Below the pieces are notes generated by a model. The model had not been told where the DNA came from and did not search any database. It saw nothing but the letters and a program-made list of their open reading frames with translations. 64,000 nt of DNA from Siphonodentalium dalli (lineage: Eukaryota > Mollusca > Scaphopoda > Gadilida > Siphonodentaliidae). This document shows, piece by piece, positions 1 through 10,160 of this stretch (positions are counted from its first letter, which is position 1; each line of letters starts with the position of its first letter). Location: the NCBI GenBank assembly GCA_032622095.1, contig CP136068.1, forward strand, positions 148,253,365 to 148,317,364. The letters are read 5' to 3'. The translations under genes were made by a program, and so were the position numbers.

Positions 1-345
1 CCATGCAGTTTAGCGTCTCGGCTCTTTTGAAAGGTCATACGTCGACAATTGTAATGGAAGCCCCGACTCGATAATGGCGAGTTTATCTTTGCCACTATCA
101 ATACTGTTTGGGAGATTTCTTTGTGTATTGTTTTTGAATTCGAACAATTTATATAGTGTACTCGTATTCTGTCCGCGGGTAAGATATCTGGCACCAAACG
201 CAGATCCACAATAATGGTGACAAAAATCACATTCTTTGAACATACATACAATAAGCATCGTCTTTTCAATAAATAATATAGACTTTAACCACATCGAAGA
301 CAGAATAGCTTTCACCAGATTCACTATCAGTAACCATTCACTCAT
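1..345 (-). other. Candidate exon-like open frame (paralog of 37.7-39 kb copies), unrecognised
   Basis: A minus-strand frame of about 111 codons contains a Cys/His motif (CDFCHHYC) followed by a conserved SIDSG-DKLAI stretch. Diverged relatives occur elsewhere on the same strand: CIHHYCYSRFG at 37736-37888 and SIDSGRDKLAI at 38883-39011. In the second relative, one extra base breaks the frame. Similarity that keeps Cys/His positions and frame hints at a small tandem gene family. DNA similarity also covers non-coding parts, so a repeat element is possible. No start, splice site or known domain is clear, and the function is unknown. Confidence 0.25.
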
Positions 346-349
346 CTAT

Positions 350-1715
350 TATATATTTTGGAAGATCTGTGTGTGTGTGTGTGTGTGTGTGTGAGAGGGA
401 GGGTGTGTGTGTGCGTGTGTGGTGTGAGGGTGTGTGTGTGTGGTGTGTCTGTGTGTGTGTGGTGTGTATGTGTGTGTGTTCGCGATGAACTCGAAAACGG
501 CCGACTCGATTTCGATGAAACTTCGTATGAGAGGGTACTATCGGTCGGGAAGTGGCATAGGCATATTAATTTTCAGTTCCGAGGTCAACTTTTCACGTGC
601 CGAGGTAAAAAACGATATATAATGCGTATGTATCCGTTTTAGTTATCTGCCTCAATTATCAAGAAGAAGTGGTACTATCTTCCATCAGGATAAAAACAAT
701 GCGTAACTTCTATGACGTCGTTAGATGTCATAACGTTAGATCACGTTAACGCTTAACCGGCCGATGCATTTGACTGTTTCAGACGTCTTGGTGATATATC
801 GGGTACCGATGGTAATTTTTCTTTACGTTGAAACTTGATAATTAATGAGCGTGTGTATATGAGGCGCGTTTATATACTTGAGTGGAAATCAAATCGGGTT
901 AAACTGGCGGATTTTTACGGGCGAAATTTGATGCATAGGGTATCTCGGTATCCGCTGGGCCGATTTCCACCATTTTTGGGGTGTTGGTGTTTGACCCCAC
1001 CTGACCTTGACCTTCAAACTGGTCAATTCAAGGTCAAAGCCCGGACGAAGTCGGGTCACCTTCTAGTCTATTATATATTTTGGAAGATCTGTTTGTGTGT
1101 TTGTGTGTGTGTGTGTAATCGATGAACTCGAAAACGGCCGACCCGATTTCGATGAAACTTGGTATGTGGTGGTATTTTCGGCCGGGGGGTGACATAGGCC
1201 TATTGATTTTCAGATCCGATGTCAACTTTTCACGTGCCGAGGTCAAATCTGTTTTTACGCTGTGTTACGGGACTTTCATTTGAGTTCGGTGCTTACAAAT
1301 CGATTCGAAACAGCGCGAATAATAAAATGCCAGTCATAATAATGACACTGAGAATCTTTCGTGTTTCCTCTTTCCAACGATATATAATGCGTATGTATCC
1401 GTTTTAGTTATCTGCCTCAATTATCGAGAAGAAGTGGTACTATCTTCCATCAGGATAAAAACAATGCGTAACTTCTATGACGTCGTTAGAGGTCATAACG
1501 TTAGATCACGTTAACGCTTAACCGGCCGATGCATTTGACGCATTTGATGCATAGGGTATCTCGGTATCCGCTGGGCCGATTTCCCGGTATCCGCTGGATC
1601 GATTTCCACCATTTTTTTGGGGTGTTGGTGTTTGACCCCACCTGACCTTGACCTTCAAAATGGTCAATTCAAGGTCAAAGCCCGGACGAAGTCGGGTCAC
1701 CTTCTAGTATATATA
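350..1715. repeat. Direct duplication of a ~0.7 kb unit with (TG)n tract
   Basis: Two diverged copies lie head to tail, at about 350-1070 and 1071-1710. Each begins with a TTTTGGAAGATCTG segment and a TG-rich microsatellite (longest at 368-480), then a GAACTCGAAAACGGCC block, a CGATATATAATGCGTATG block, and a closing block with repeated TGACCTTGACCTTC. The second copy lacks about 100 bp before the last block. Open frames here, including a Cys/Val-rich one over the TG tract, are repeat translations. The repeated TGACCTTGACCTT matches nuclear-receptor half-sites by chance or by descent. Confidence 0.8.
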
Positions 1716-3490
1716 TATATAGAGAAGGAGCGACATCTTCAGCCCCAAGTAACATTAGAAGAGAGAAATTTAAGTGCGTGTTGTGATGATTTCATACAAG
1801 ATGAAGAACATTTGCGTATTTAGTATACACAACTACGAAGCGAACTTTTTGAATCGATGAATGACAATTATCCAGCATTTGCGAAGCATTGACGACTACA
1901 AATTTATTACTATAGTGGACAAAATAAAGTCCCATACTCTCTAAGCCGATCAATATGAAGAATGACCCGTCGCTTCTGCGGTGCGCGTGATAATCAAACA
2001 ACAGTTGGTTAACCATTAGTATGATATATGATCCCGAGACTCCGTTTACATGTTAGCGCATTTGCGTAATTTGTTGTTTTGTATATGTTGCAGTCAATCT
2101 GTCAAACCAGTCATTTTGACCAAATGACTAAAACTTCTGACTGAATTTTAGTGCCAAATGCCTATTTAATACACATATATTTAGCATTAAGATATATATT
2201 TTTTATGAAATTATAGGTATTTAACATACAGTAACACAGAATACACAATGATATGCGGTAACTCATATATTTGTTTCAATAATTCGTACATGAGTGACAT
2301 CTACTTTTACAGAACACATATTTTATAGCAAAGAAATCGCTTGATCTTGCATCTCTTACATCCACCGCAATTCCATGTTATGTTTTAAGCACACCAGAAT
2401 GGTAGCCGATCGTCTATTATCAGTTTTCCACAGCTGTATAGCACCGAAAATGTTTCATTGATCTCCGCGTCCTCTGTCAACAGATGGAATGGACACTTTT
2501 GGATCACAGCATGGGGTAGCGATGAAGATGTGAAACCAATCCTGGCTTCACCTCCAAACAATGTTACATTATGGTGATTGTTTAATGCCTGCGTTCTAGT
2601 TAGAACTCTTACATATTTCGTACACCATAGTCCAGTCCGAGGTATCGTTATCACTCATTCATGCAACAAGCATGACATATTGTCTTTCATCAGTCGACGT
2701 AAACATCTCCGTAATGATTATAATATTAGGTCGACACGAATTCATGTAAAAACCCATTTCCAGAACAATGGGCTTCCCCCAATATCGTGACGTCATACTG
2801 ATGTCGCAGATATTCCAAATAAGGAATAATTTATGCGCGTCAATATTGCCGACAACACTTGAAATTGTTCAAATTTCAACTCTGAAATAACTGTCTCTTT
2901 CAAGATAGACGAAACACACTTCAATAACACATCGTTTCGGTCTTTGTCGACTGTAACACTCATTTTCCTATTGTGATGAGATTATTAAAAGCGTCGAAAA
3001 CGAGTTTTACCGATGAATAAATGTCTTAAATTTAGATCAATATACACACGTGTTTTTGATGACACCTGAGCTATTTTTACGGGACACGCACAGCTGTTAT
3101 CGGTTAGCCAATCGGTTAGCGGTTTCTGGTACCGCTTCCAATCAAAACAAGGAATTTCTTGGTATATCCCCCCCAAGTCTGGAAATAGCTTTCCGGTCAG
3201 TCCTGTTCGACTCAGATGAATTTATTTCACCCAAACCTTGGGTGTTTATTTCACACCTGTTTCTGGGATAACCTGTGTGTCGACTGAGAACCTGTGTGTC
3301 AATTGAGGAGAACACACGGAGGATTTGTGTAAATGTTAGCCCAAACGACATTTCGAAGTAACGACGGCTTTGTTGTTTATTTCGAGGAATAATACCGCAT
3401 CATATGAATTCAGCCCAAATATATTGACAGGTGTCAAGGGTCTAACTCTATACTGAGCAATAAAAAACTAATATAATAAATACCGAGTAT
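1716..3490. other. AT-rich DNA without a supported gene
   Basis: No gene is supported in this 1.8-kb stretch apart from the weak minus-strand frame at 2385-2654. A single CArG-type site (CCAAATAAGG) sits at about 2815-2824. The 3240-3310 segment has two ACCTGTGTGTC copies. Confidence 0.5.
2385..2654 (-). other. Unrecognised open frame, possible terminal exon
   Basis: An 89-codon minus-strand frame ends in a stop. Its last third (TFSVLYSCGKLIID) loosely resembles LFQHLVFCGTIIIK in the frame at 35774-36010. Together with the relatives at 1-345 and 37.7-39 kb, this suggests repeated copies of one minus-strand gene. The resemblance is short and judged by eye. AG acceptors exist just inside the frame (near 2590), so it could start as an internal exon. 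Chance is a real alternative. Confidence 0.2.
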
Positions 3491-3723
3491 ATTTAATTTA
3501 ACGCCAATGGGTCGTTTATGTGCGTTTAAGAGTGTATTTATGCCTAAAGCAAAGTGAAATAACGATCTTAAAATGAATTGGCCGGTATATTTTATTAGTT
3601 ATCAGGGTTACCAGGGTCGTAGTTGCATAAATTACAATATATCTTATTTTTATGCTAAGATAATTGCGTGGTTATCTGTTGTAGCTTGATCGGTATCTAT
3701 CGGTATTGAGGTTAACACAAATC

Positions 3724-3769
3724 CCATATATGGAAATTCCAAATATGGAAAGTGACTTGCGCATGCGCA
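3724..3769. promoter_or_regulatory. CArG-CArG-NRF1-like module, copy 1
   Basis: Two perfect CArG boxes (CC-W6-GG), CCATATATGG at 3724 and CCAAATATGG at 3739, are followed by TGCGCATGCGCA at 3758. That palindrome matches the NRF-1 consensus YGCGCAYGCGCR. CArG boxes are bound by SRF/MADS proteins in animals. Copy 2 repeats the arrangement with nearly the same spacing. Function is inferred from motifs only. Confidence 0.45.
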
Positions 3770-4032
3770 AAACAGATACAATGGTCTTCCTAAAAACGAA
3801 GCAATGAACGATTGATAACAACAAACACCGACCCAGTTAAATAACGACATTAGATGGCGGTGTATTGCGTCTTTAAGAGTGTGTTGATGTCTAAATCAAG
3901 TGATTAACTAATTAAACATTATTTCGACTACATATTTCGATAATTATCAGGTCCGCAGTTCGATCATGAAAAAAAAATTCTGACTTGTATGTTAAGACTT
4001 TAATTGCTTGGTAATTATTGAGATTGCAGTTT

Positions 4033-4077
4033 CCTTATATGGCAACTCCTTATTTGGAATTTTCTTGCGCATGCGCA
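4033..4077. promoter_or_regulatory. CArG-CArG-NRF1-like module, copy 2
   Basis: CCTTATATGG at 4033 and CCTTATTTGG at 4048, both matching CC-W6-GG, precede TGCGCATGCGCA at 4066. The spacing (15 bp, then 18 bp) matches copy 1 (15, then 19), although the A/T cores differ. The module lies about 480 bp upstream of the Helitron-like frame and could be its promoter or simply part of the same element. Confidence 0.45.
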
Positions 4078-4516
4078 GAAATGATAGAAATTCATGAAGA
4101 CGTCGCCATTTTTATAACAGTCCAGACAGAGAAACTTGTATTGACTTGTTTCATTTATTTAATTTATGATGGCGATGTCATTTGATAAATAATAGTCAAT
4201 TTTGTGTTGATAACACGATGGTAAGATCAGTTCTGCAAATATCCACCGCACCTGCGAAGTTTATTTGTATAATCGGAGATTTCAATAATCCTTTGTTGTG
4301 ACACTTGTGTTACTCTAGCAGTTGGCGTGTTGCCATTTTCTGCGATTGCTAAATTTAGTCAAATTACTGGACCCTCTGAATTTTCTTTCGCAATTTAGAT
4401 TTACAAATCAAAATAATTCAAATTCCAAATAAATATTTTTCTTTTAACGAATTTTTCTCCATTCACTATTTGTTATACTGATAATAATATTTTATTCTTT
4501 TGCCTTCCATTTTACT

Positions 4517-5295
4517 GTGTATCTGATTCAGAATCAGTCAATCGCCATCATCATGGTCAGAGCTGTGAGGGCAAATTTACAGCAGGGCTGCCAACAGTTT
4601 TCACCTTTTAATGGTGTTCAGTGTACAGCAATTGCTTTGGTAGCATTGCTATTTTTTTCATCTGGCCGGATCAACGATCAAAACCAAAATGATCAACTTG
4701 TGAACATTGATGCATATGATTTGGATGGACTGTAGTGTTAGAACAGGGAACGATTTTGTATTCACAGTTAGTTCAAACTGTACATAGGGACATTCTAAAT
4801 TCAAACACTGGATATCTTGGACATTATCATTTGCCCGAAAATTTAGAGCCGTTTAACAATATTTTCCACATCCGATATGTTCGCGACCAATTTCATGGTG
4901 TTGTAAATGCGAATATAGACAGCTTTTTTGGGCAACAATCGTTTCTTGAATCATTGATTTCAGCATTAAGTCTTAGTGAATTTCACATTATAACATTTGG
5001 AGACATCACTGTTAGCTTTTATATTGACAGACCAAGAAATATATTTACAATTTTTGACTCTCATCAACGAGATTTGTTAGGACGAACGTCATCTGGAGGT
5101 ACAGCAATTTTGTTGAATTTTGAGTCCTTTGATGAACTTATTCTGCACGTGTTTGATAATTATGCAGGAATTTTTTTTGAGATCACTCCTATTATAACAC
5201 AGACAGTGACAGTTATTGGAAGAATTGAAAGTGGGCCATTTATGATTGATTCAGCAGTGAGCACCACAGCCGATAACGATTTAAAAACAAAGTAA
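4517..5295 (+). pseudogene. Helitron-type polyprotein N-terminus: herpes-tegument-type cysteine protease fold, frameshifted
   Basis: Two overlapping frames (4517-4735 and 4735-5295) together resemble the papain-like domain of herpesvirus tegument proteases (Herpes_teg_N / C76 type), which is also found in transposon polyproteins. The candidate nucleophile is the Cys in GVQCTA. A DLDGL/LEQGTILYSQL segment follows. The D-x-H pair lies in FTIFDSHQRD, as expected for a Cys-His-Asp triad with Asp and His two residues apart. A good ATG is at 4553. The frame changes by one base near 4733, so a TAG interrupts the protein. Stops after about 5293 separate it from the next frame. What follows looks like the start of a Helitron helicase polyprotein, so this is read as a transposon remnant. 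An unrecognised intron at the join is a less likely alternative. Confidence 0.6.
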
Positions 5296-5355
5296 AATGT
5301 CGCTATAAATGTAACTGTTGAGGCATGTCAAGAAAGTGTAATTGAGCAATGTCAG

Positions 5356-6320
5356 GTGAAGAGTGCGAATCAGAGTTGTGGTATGCAAGTGCAGACAAAT
5401 CAATCTGTGTGTGTTGAAAGCAAATTTCGGAATAGTGTTATGAATAATACTAGTGATGTACATGTATGGGCTACCGGTAGCTGTAGTGATCACCAATATG
5501 CTTCAAGCTCATTAAAGAAGTGCCCCAAACGTTTAAGTAAGAAAAACGATGCTTTACAACAGAATGTTAATGTAGTCTTAAATGCTTCGGTGGACAATGA
5601 TAGAAATTTTCTGTCAACAAATTTGTATGGCGTTATGTATGACACAAATGTGCGATATACATGTAATCCAAATATTCCATATACTGTCGCATCATGTGAA
5701 GTGTATGACGATCATGTGGTTGCTGCCGAAATCGAGCAGACTTACTCCGGATTAATAAAGATCATTGTCATGGTACATGTAGTAAAATCAATCAAAGGAA
5801 AAAAACAAAGGTGAATCCAGTACAGTTTGATATTGAATGTAGTAATCATATATTGCCTGTCAAGTGCGTTCCAATTGATCACACTTCGATATCATTGTGT
5901 ATTGACCTAAACAATTTACATGAATTTCATTCACCTGTTTCATTTATTTACTCTGTATCGGACAGTTTCACACCTCCAGTGTCTTTTGTTTATGAAGTTG
6001 ACACATGGGTAGATCTATTAAATTTAGATTATGTGTCTGATGTTAATCACAATGTTGAATATGAGTGTGCAATACGAGAGCGTGCTGATTTTGAATGTGG
6101 TATGTGTTGTAAATTCTTGTTCTCTAATCAAGTGTAAAAGGTTCCACGGCACATTTGCGATGATGTTTTGGATAATTTGGAAATTGCTAGGGATTCAGCT
6201 TTGTGTCGTAAATGCCACAGGTCTTGCGGACATGTAATTCCAGTCTTACATAAGAAATTAAATTCTCTTTATGTTGGAATTATTCCATCGGAGTTGAAAG
6301 ATTTATCTTTTCTTGTTTAG
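5356..6320 (+). pseudogene. Helitron-like polyprotein, linker and Cys-rich pre-helicase segment (broken)
   Basis: Frames 5356-5814 and 5811-6137, with their continuation to about 6320, follow the protease-like domain on the same strand. The first part is an unrecognised Ser/Asn/Val-rich linker. The second contains FECGMCCKFLFSNQV, then after one in-frame TAA (6135) a CRKCHRSCGHVIPVL...GIIPSELKDLSFL segment. A CxxC pair, a second CxxC pair and an IP-x-EL-x-LS motif are typical of the region just before the helicase-like (Rep) domain in animal Helitron-like proteins. The coding similarity stops where a repeat module begins (6314), so the helicase and Rep catalytic parts are absent. Confidence 0.5.
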
Positions 6321-6470
6321 ATATTATGTACAAATCAAATAAACGGGATGTCATCCTTTAATAACGTGTCGCATGTATCGGGTGAAGGTCAGTCTTCAGT
6401 TACCTTCACCTTTAGCATTCCACGGTGTACTCGCTCCCCGACTCTAGAAACGCAATCTGATTCCTATAGA
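6314..6470 (+). repeat. Shared ~155-bp end module, copy A
   Basis: This segment, directly after the broken polyprotein, recurs at about 49035-49195 and 50398-50555 with only a few differences. It includes a small hairpin, GGTGAAGGT (6381-6389) paired with ACCTTCACC (6402-6410), and a CGGTGTACTCGCTCCCC block. The similarity ends near TGATTCC. The same tail following two different upstream sequences is what one expects from internally deleted, non-autonomous relatives of one transposon. Confidence 0.7.
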
Positions 6471-6735
6471 GAAGCAGGATACCAACATGAGATTATCAAT
6501 AATCAGATAATAGCAGCCGAAAGACTGTCAATTACCTTAAGGTATTTGGCTACTTCTCGTAGATCGGTGTTAATTATCTTCGTCAATGATGTCATGTCAC
6601 GCTTGTTAATAATTCATTTGTTCGGAAATACTTATTGGGGGTCGAAACGTATAAAATTTAACTACCACCACTTCCAAAAACAACACCGATAAACAATAAC
6701 GCTCTTTTCTGTTCCATGCAATGGAAATGGCTATT

Positions 6736-6915
6736 TATATCCTATCTCCCTACTTTACGACAATTCCCTGGGTACCACTGTTGGGCTAAATAATTAAAGA
6801 CTAAGACATATTTGCGTAATGGCAATTCTTTAATCGAATTACCGAAATTAAGACAACCATCGGCATGTGGCGCGGCCCCGATTGAACAATATGCAACCTG
6901 GGTGTACCACGCCAC
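6736..6915 (+). repeat. 180-bp direct repeat, copy 1
   Basis: This block is nearly identical to 7266-7445. It starts at a TTTATATCC segment and ends at GTGTACCACGCCAC, and includes GTGGCG...CGCCAC inverted ends near its right side. The copies are separated by about 350 bp that contain the 232-bp repeat. It may be the terminal repeat of the neighbouring recombinase element, but this is not proven. Confidence 0.8.
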
Positions 6916-6933
6916 ACGCCTAAACCAAAAAAG

Positions 6934-6972
6934 GTATGGCACGGCACCGGGCCGTGCCATACTAAGCACTAA
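6934..6972 (+). other. Helitron-like 3' end: 12-bp hairpin followed by CTAA
   Basis: GTATGGCACGGC (6934-6945) pairs perfectly with GCCGTGCCATAC (6951-6962) around a 5-nt loop. Six nt later comes CTAA (6969-6972). A GC-rich hairpin about 10 nt before a CTRR terminus is the classic Helitron 3' end, and this lies downstream of and on the same strand as the Helitron-like frames. The base after CTAA is C rather than the expected T, which weakens the call. Confidence 0.4.
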
Positions 6973-7036
6973 CCAGTCACTGGAGGAAGAGGGGGGGGGG
7001 GGCAGAAGCCCACACCTGAAAGGGTGGGATGGTGGG

Positions 7037-7268
7037 TAGAAATTATTGACCTTGTGGTCTGTGCGAAATTCGTTTGAATGGGCAGTCGGGTATCGACAAC
7101 GTCACCACGAAGACAATCAATCAATCGAGGTACCCGACTTTCTCGTGGTTGGCGCTCAGATGTTCACTTGACCTCGAAATTTCTAAACCGCTGACCCCGG
7201 TCGCAGGTCGATACAATATTAAGGTCGACCGTCTATAAAAATCTTTTCCTTCGTAAAATTTATTTTAT
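7037..7268 (+). mobile_element. 232-bp dispersed repeat, copy 1 (SINE-like?)
   Basis: A block from TAGAAATTATTGACC to AAAATTTATTTTAT is repeated at 18391-18622 with a single difference seen by eye. It contains TTGGCGCTCAGATG and GCAGGTCGATAC about 55 bp apart, which loosely resemble Pol III boxes A and B, so a tRNA-type SINE is possible. It also has a TATAAAA near its end and an 8-bp GTCGGGTA/TACCCGAC inverted pair. No poly-A tail or clear target duplication is seen. Confidence 0.6.
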
Positions 7269-7445
7269 ATCCCTTCTCCCTACTTTACGACAATTCCCTG
7301 GGTACCACTGTTGGGCTAAATAATTAAAGACTAAGACATATTTGCGTAATGGCAATTCTTTAATCGAATTACCGAAATTAAGACAACCATCGGCATGTGG
7401 CGCGGCCCCGATTGAACAATATGCAACCTGGGTGTACCACGCCAC
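7266..7445 (+). repeat. 180-bp direct repeat, copy 2
   Basis: This is the second copy of the block at 6736-6915. It runs directly into the hairpin array and the recombinase relic, so this end may belong to that element. Confidence 0.8.
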
Positions 7446-7449
7446 TTGC

Positions 7450-8215
7450 CGAGTGAAGTGTTGGACGCGAGCTCGGCATACACCCACCAGAAGCCAATGA
7501 AAAAAAAAAAACCAGTATAAAGACTGAGAAAAGAACCCACCTATAAAAAGAAAGTGTAAAAGTACGCAACGCCAGTGCGGGGAAATGAGAAAAACCCACT
7601 GCAACCCCAGAGACTGATTAGCGCTGAAAAAAAAAACACCAAAAATAGTCACTATAAAAGTGAAACCGGCGCTACCAGAGACTGATGAGCGCGGAAAAAA
7701 ATTAACCAAAAAACCAATAGTGAAGAATAACCAAAAAAAAACTATCACTGTAACAGCGAAAAAGAAAACACAAACCATCACTGGAACAGTGAAACCGGCG
7801 CTACCAGAGACTGATGAGCGCTGAAAAAAAATAAATATTAACCACCAAAAAACCGTCACTGAAACAGTGAAACCGGCGCTACCAGAGACTGATGAGCGCT
7901 AAAAAAAAAAAATATTAACCACCAAAAAACCATCACTGTAACAGTGAAACCAGCGCTACCATAGACTGGTGAGCGCAACCAAATAACCATCACTATAAAA
8001 GTGAATCACCAAAAAACCAATAGTGAAGAATAACCAAAAAAAACTATCACTGTAACAGTGAAAAAGAAAACACAAACCATCCTGGAATGGTGAAACCGGC
8101 GCCACCAGAGACTGATGAGCGCTTAAAATTTTTTAAATATTAACCACCAAATAAAAAACCATCACTGGAACAGTGATACCGGCGCTACAATTATCAACCA
8201 AGAAAACCATCACTA
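7450..8215. repeat. Array of paired short hairpins separated by A-runs
   Basis: Irregular units of about 65-77 bp each carry two small inverted repeats: CACTG-NAA-CAGTG, and GCGCT...AGCGC around ACCAGAGACTGATG. A-rich spacers separate them. The second hairpin recurs near 7605, 7667, 7797, 7873, 7950 and 8099. Some units vary in the loop, yet paired arms mostly stay complementary. The long minus-strand frame over it (Phe/Val-rich, repeated SSVSGSAGFT) is a translation of the repeat. The array lies just 3' of the recombinase relic. Confidence 0.75.
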
Positions 8216-8639
8216 GCACAGTGCAACCAGTGCAACCATTGCGCACCACCAGCAGAGGCAGGGGGCGGACGTCGGTCGGACATGAAACGGAAACGGGGCC
8301 ATGAAGTACATGTAAACTGGGTAGCGCATACGCGGACAACGCTCGGGCCCTGCTTGAAACAGAAAATTAGGGGGGGGTCGGAAAACACGAAAACAAAGGA
8401 CAGGGAGAGACCGGGCAGCGAGATCCCCCACGCGTGCTGCGACACGACTTACAGGCCGGATAACCCTGCCAAACCCCTCCCAGTTGCGGAAATCTGACTG
8501 TGCGTGCCCGTCGCGTCGGCAAACGGAACTGCAGATAACGACGCCCGGCATTGATGGAAGGGTGCCCGCTCGGCCGCTGTGACTGATATACGAGGGTGGC
8601 ATGACGCACGAACGGAAACGGGCAATCGCGGAACTCTTG

Positions 8640-10160
8640 TTATGACAACGGCGGAGGACGGATGTACTTGCGAAACGCATCGGAGTTCCAGCGCCCGAGC
8701 ATCCGGATTTGTTCATCGGAGTAACCCCGCGATGCTGCCAAGCATGCCCCGCCTATCCGAAATGAGTGAGACTTGAAATCCCGGTCATCCAATCGCAGAA
8801 TTGACAACACTCTCCGGAGAACGGCATTGAAATGCGCCCGTGTTATGCCCCGACCGTCCGGTGAGCAGAAGGGGCCCGCCGTCGAAACGCGATGTTTAGT
8901 GAAGACGGAAATGAGTCTATGCGGACAAAAGGTGGGAACCTGTAACTGGCCAATAGCGACCACTTGGGGCAATCTATTAACTCTGTGCTTGAAATGTCGG
9001 AAGCAGATGTCGATGGAGGCGGGCGTGACCGTGACATCGGAAACGAGCAGGACAGTTAGATGAGGGGCAGAGAGTGAAGTGCACATTTCGCCGATACGGG
9101 CCAGCGCGTAGAACGCGAATACGAATAATGCGCGGAAAAGGACAATTCCGTGTGTGATGCCACGCAACAGGGCAATACAGCGATCATAGAGTGTAACATG
9201 GGAACAGTAATTGGTCGGCGCGGGACGCCGCTCGGGCGCAAGCGTTGAAAGTCCGCGAGCATTTTGTGAATCCGGAAATGTGTAGTGGGAGTCGCTAAGC
9301 CCTGAATATTGTGCTGATATGCGATGACCGACAAAACACTACGCACCGTGGCGGTGCTATACCCGATCTGGAAAAGATGTGCGAGAAAGAGCCCCAGTGT
9401 GCTCACGTTAACGGGCGAATATGGTCGGACGTTAAAGCGGGAAGCAAACTGAAAAAAAAAACCCATTGCCGGGCGTATACTGCCGAGATGAACAAGTAAG
9501 GGCAGCATCGAGTAACCGAGTCATAGTTCCCACCAGGTGTCGATGGTCAGCGACGCAGGCAACGGAGTCTGTTCCGGGTCGGCCCATGGGGCCAGCCGGT
9601 GGAATATCGAGATCAGAAGCCACGGTACCGTAAGTCTGTGGCTGTCCTAATGCCGACGAGGGACCGCGGCACCCTGAACGGGAGACGATGCCACCAAGTC
9701 CCAGCCATGCGTCCTGCAACTTTGGAGCCAGATGCGCCTTGTCCTCTGCAGAAAGCACTAACGGGATTGAGAGGAGAGGCCCGCTATACTGACCCGGAAA
9801 ACACCCTGCTCGTCGTCCCCGCGAATATCGGCCGAAGCAGCGACCGATGCAACCTCCTCGGACATGACCACAGCACGCACCCGACCACACGACGATCACG
9901 CACCAACCGATGACGCTGGAGTCGACCGCACCGACCTATGACGCACACTGCCAGGCACACGCGTGACCCGCGGCCGTACGGGACGAACAATTGAAGGCGC
10001 GGCCGTAGAATATGTACCACTCCTGGCGGGCATCCCCTTCGAACGGGCAGGGACGCCGGCAGGTAATGCATGCCTGGTCCCCCGCGATGGCCCAACCACT
10101 TCCACCGGGACATCGGGTACTAAACGGTGTCAGGTCATTGCTGTCGCTTTTGGCATCTGA
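8640..10160 (-). pseudogene. Tyrosine recombinase of a DIRS/Ngaro/Crypton-like element, frameshifted
   Basis: The minus-strand frame 8640-9167 carries the full tyrosine-recombinase signature: Arg in ALARIGEMC, H-x-x-R in KSHSFRIGG, a Trp in LGRWNS, and the Tyr in FRKYIR. The adjoining frame 9056-9508 supplies the core-binding domain (GLFLAHLFQIGYSTATVRSV...). Frame 9432-9899 gives an N-terminal LLDAAL-x-SSR segment. Further upstream is a Cys-containing CITCRRPCPFEG stretch near 10060. Shifts are needed near 9175, 9480 and 9900-10000, so the gene is dead. A TTTTTTCAG acceptor-like site at about 10160 may mark an exon start. The region is visibly more GC-rich than its surroundings. No reverse transcriptase or RNase H is seen, so the element is either a Crypton-type or a truncated DIRS-type. 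It reads toward the hairpin array. Confidence 0.8.

Larger units (their letters stand above)
3498..4110. repeat. Diverged ~0.3 kb tandem duplication
   Basis: Two related segments (about 3498-3850 and 3853-4110) share, in order, a TTTAAGAGTGT block, a TTATCAGG block, a region with paired CArG boxes and a TTGCGCATGCGCA palindrome. They are clearly duplicated but diverged. The regulatory-type motifs are better preserved than the sequence between them. Confidence 0.65.

Noticed and set aside
358-642. Cys/Val-rich protein at the TG tract
   Set aside because: Direct translation of a (TG)n microsatellite.
7260-7859. 199-codon minus-strand open frame as a membrane protein
   Set aside because: It is a translation of A-rich hairpin repeats and the 180-bp direct repeat; the hydrophobicity comes from poly-A on the plus strand.
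7600-8130. Hammerhead ribozyme (CTGATGAG and GAAAC strings in the array)
   Set aside because: The strings are in the wrong order and no stem II hairpin lies between CTGATGA and GAAA. The paired arms (GCGCT/AGCGC) enclose the CTGATG instead.
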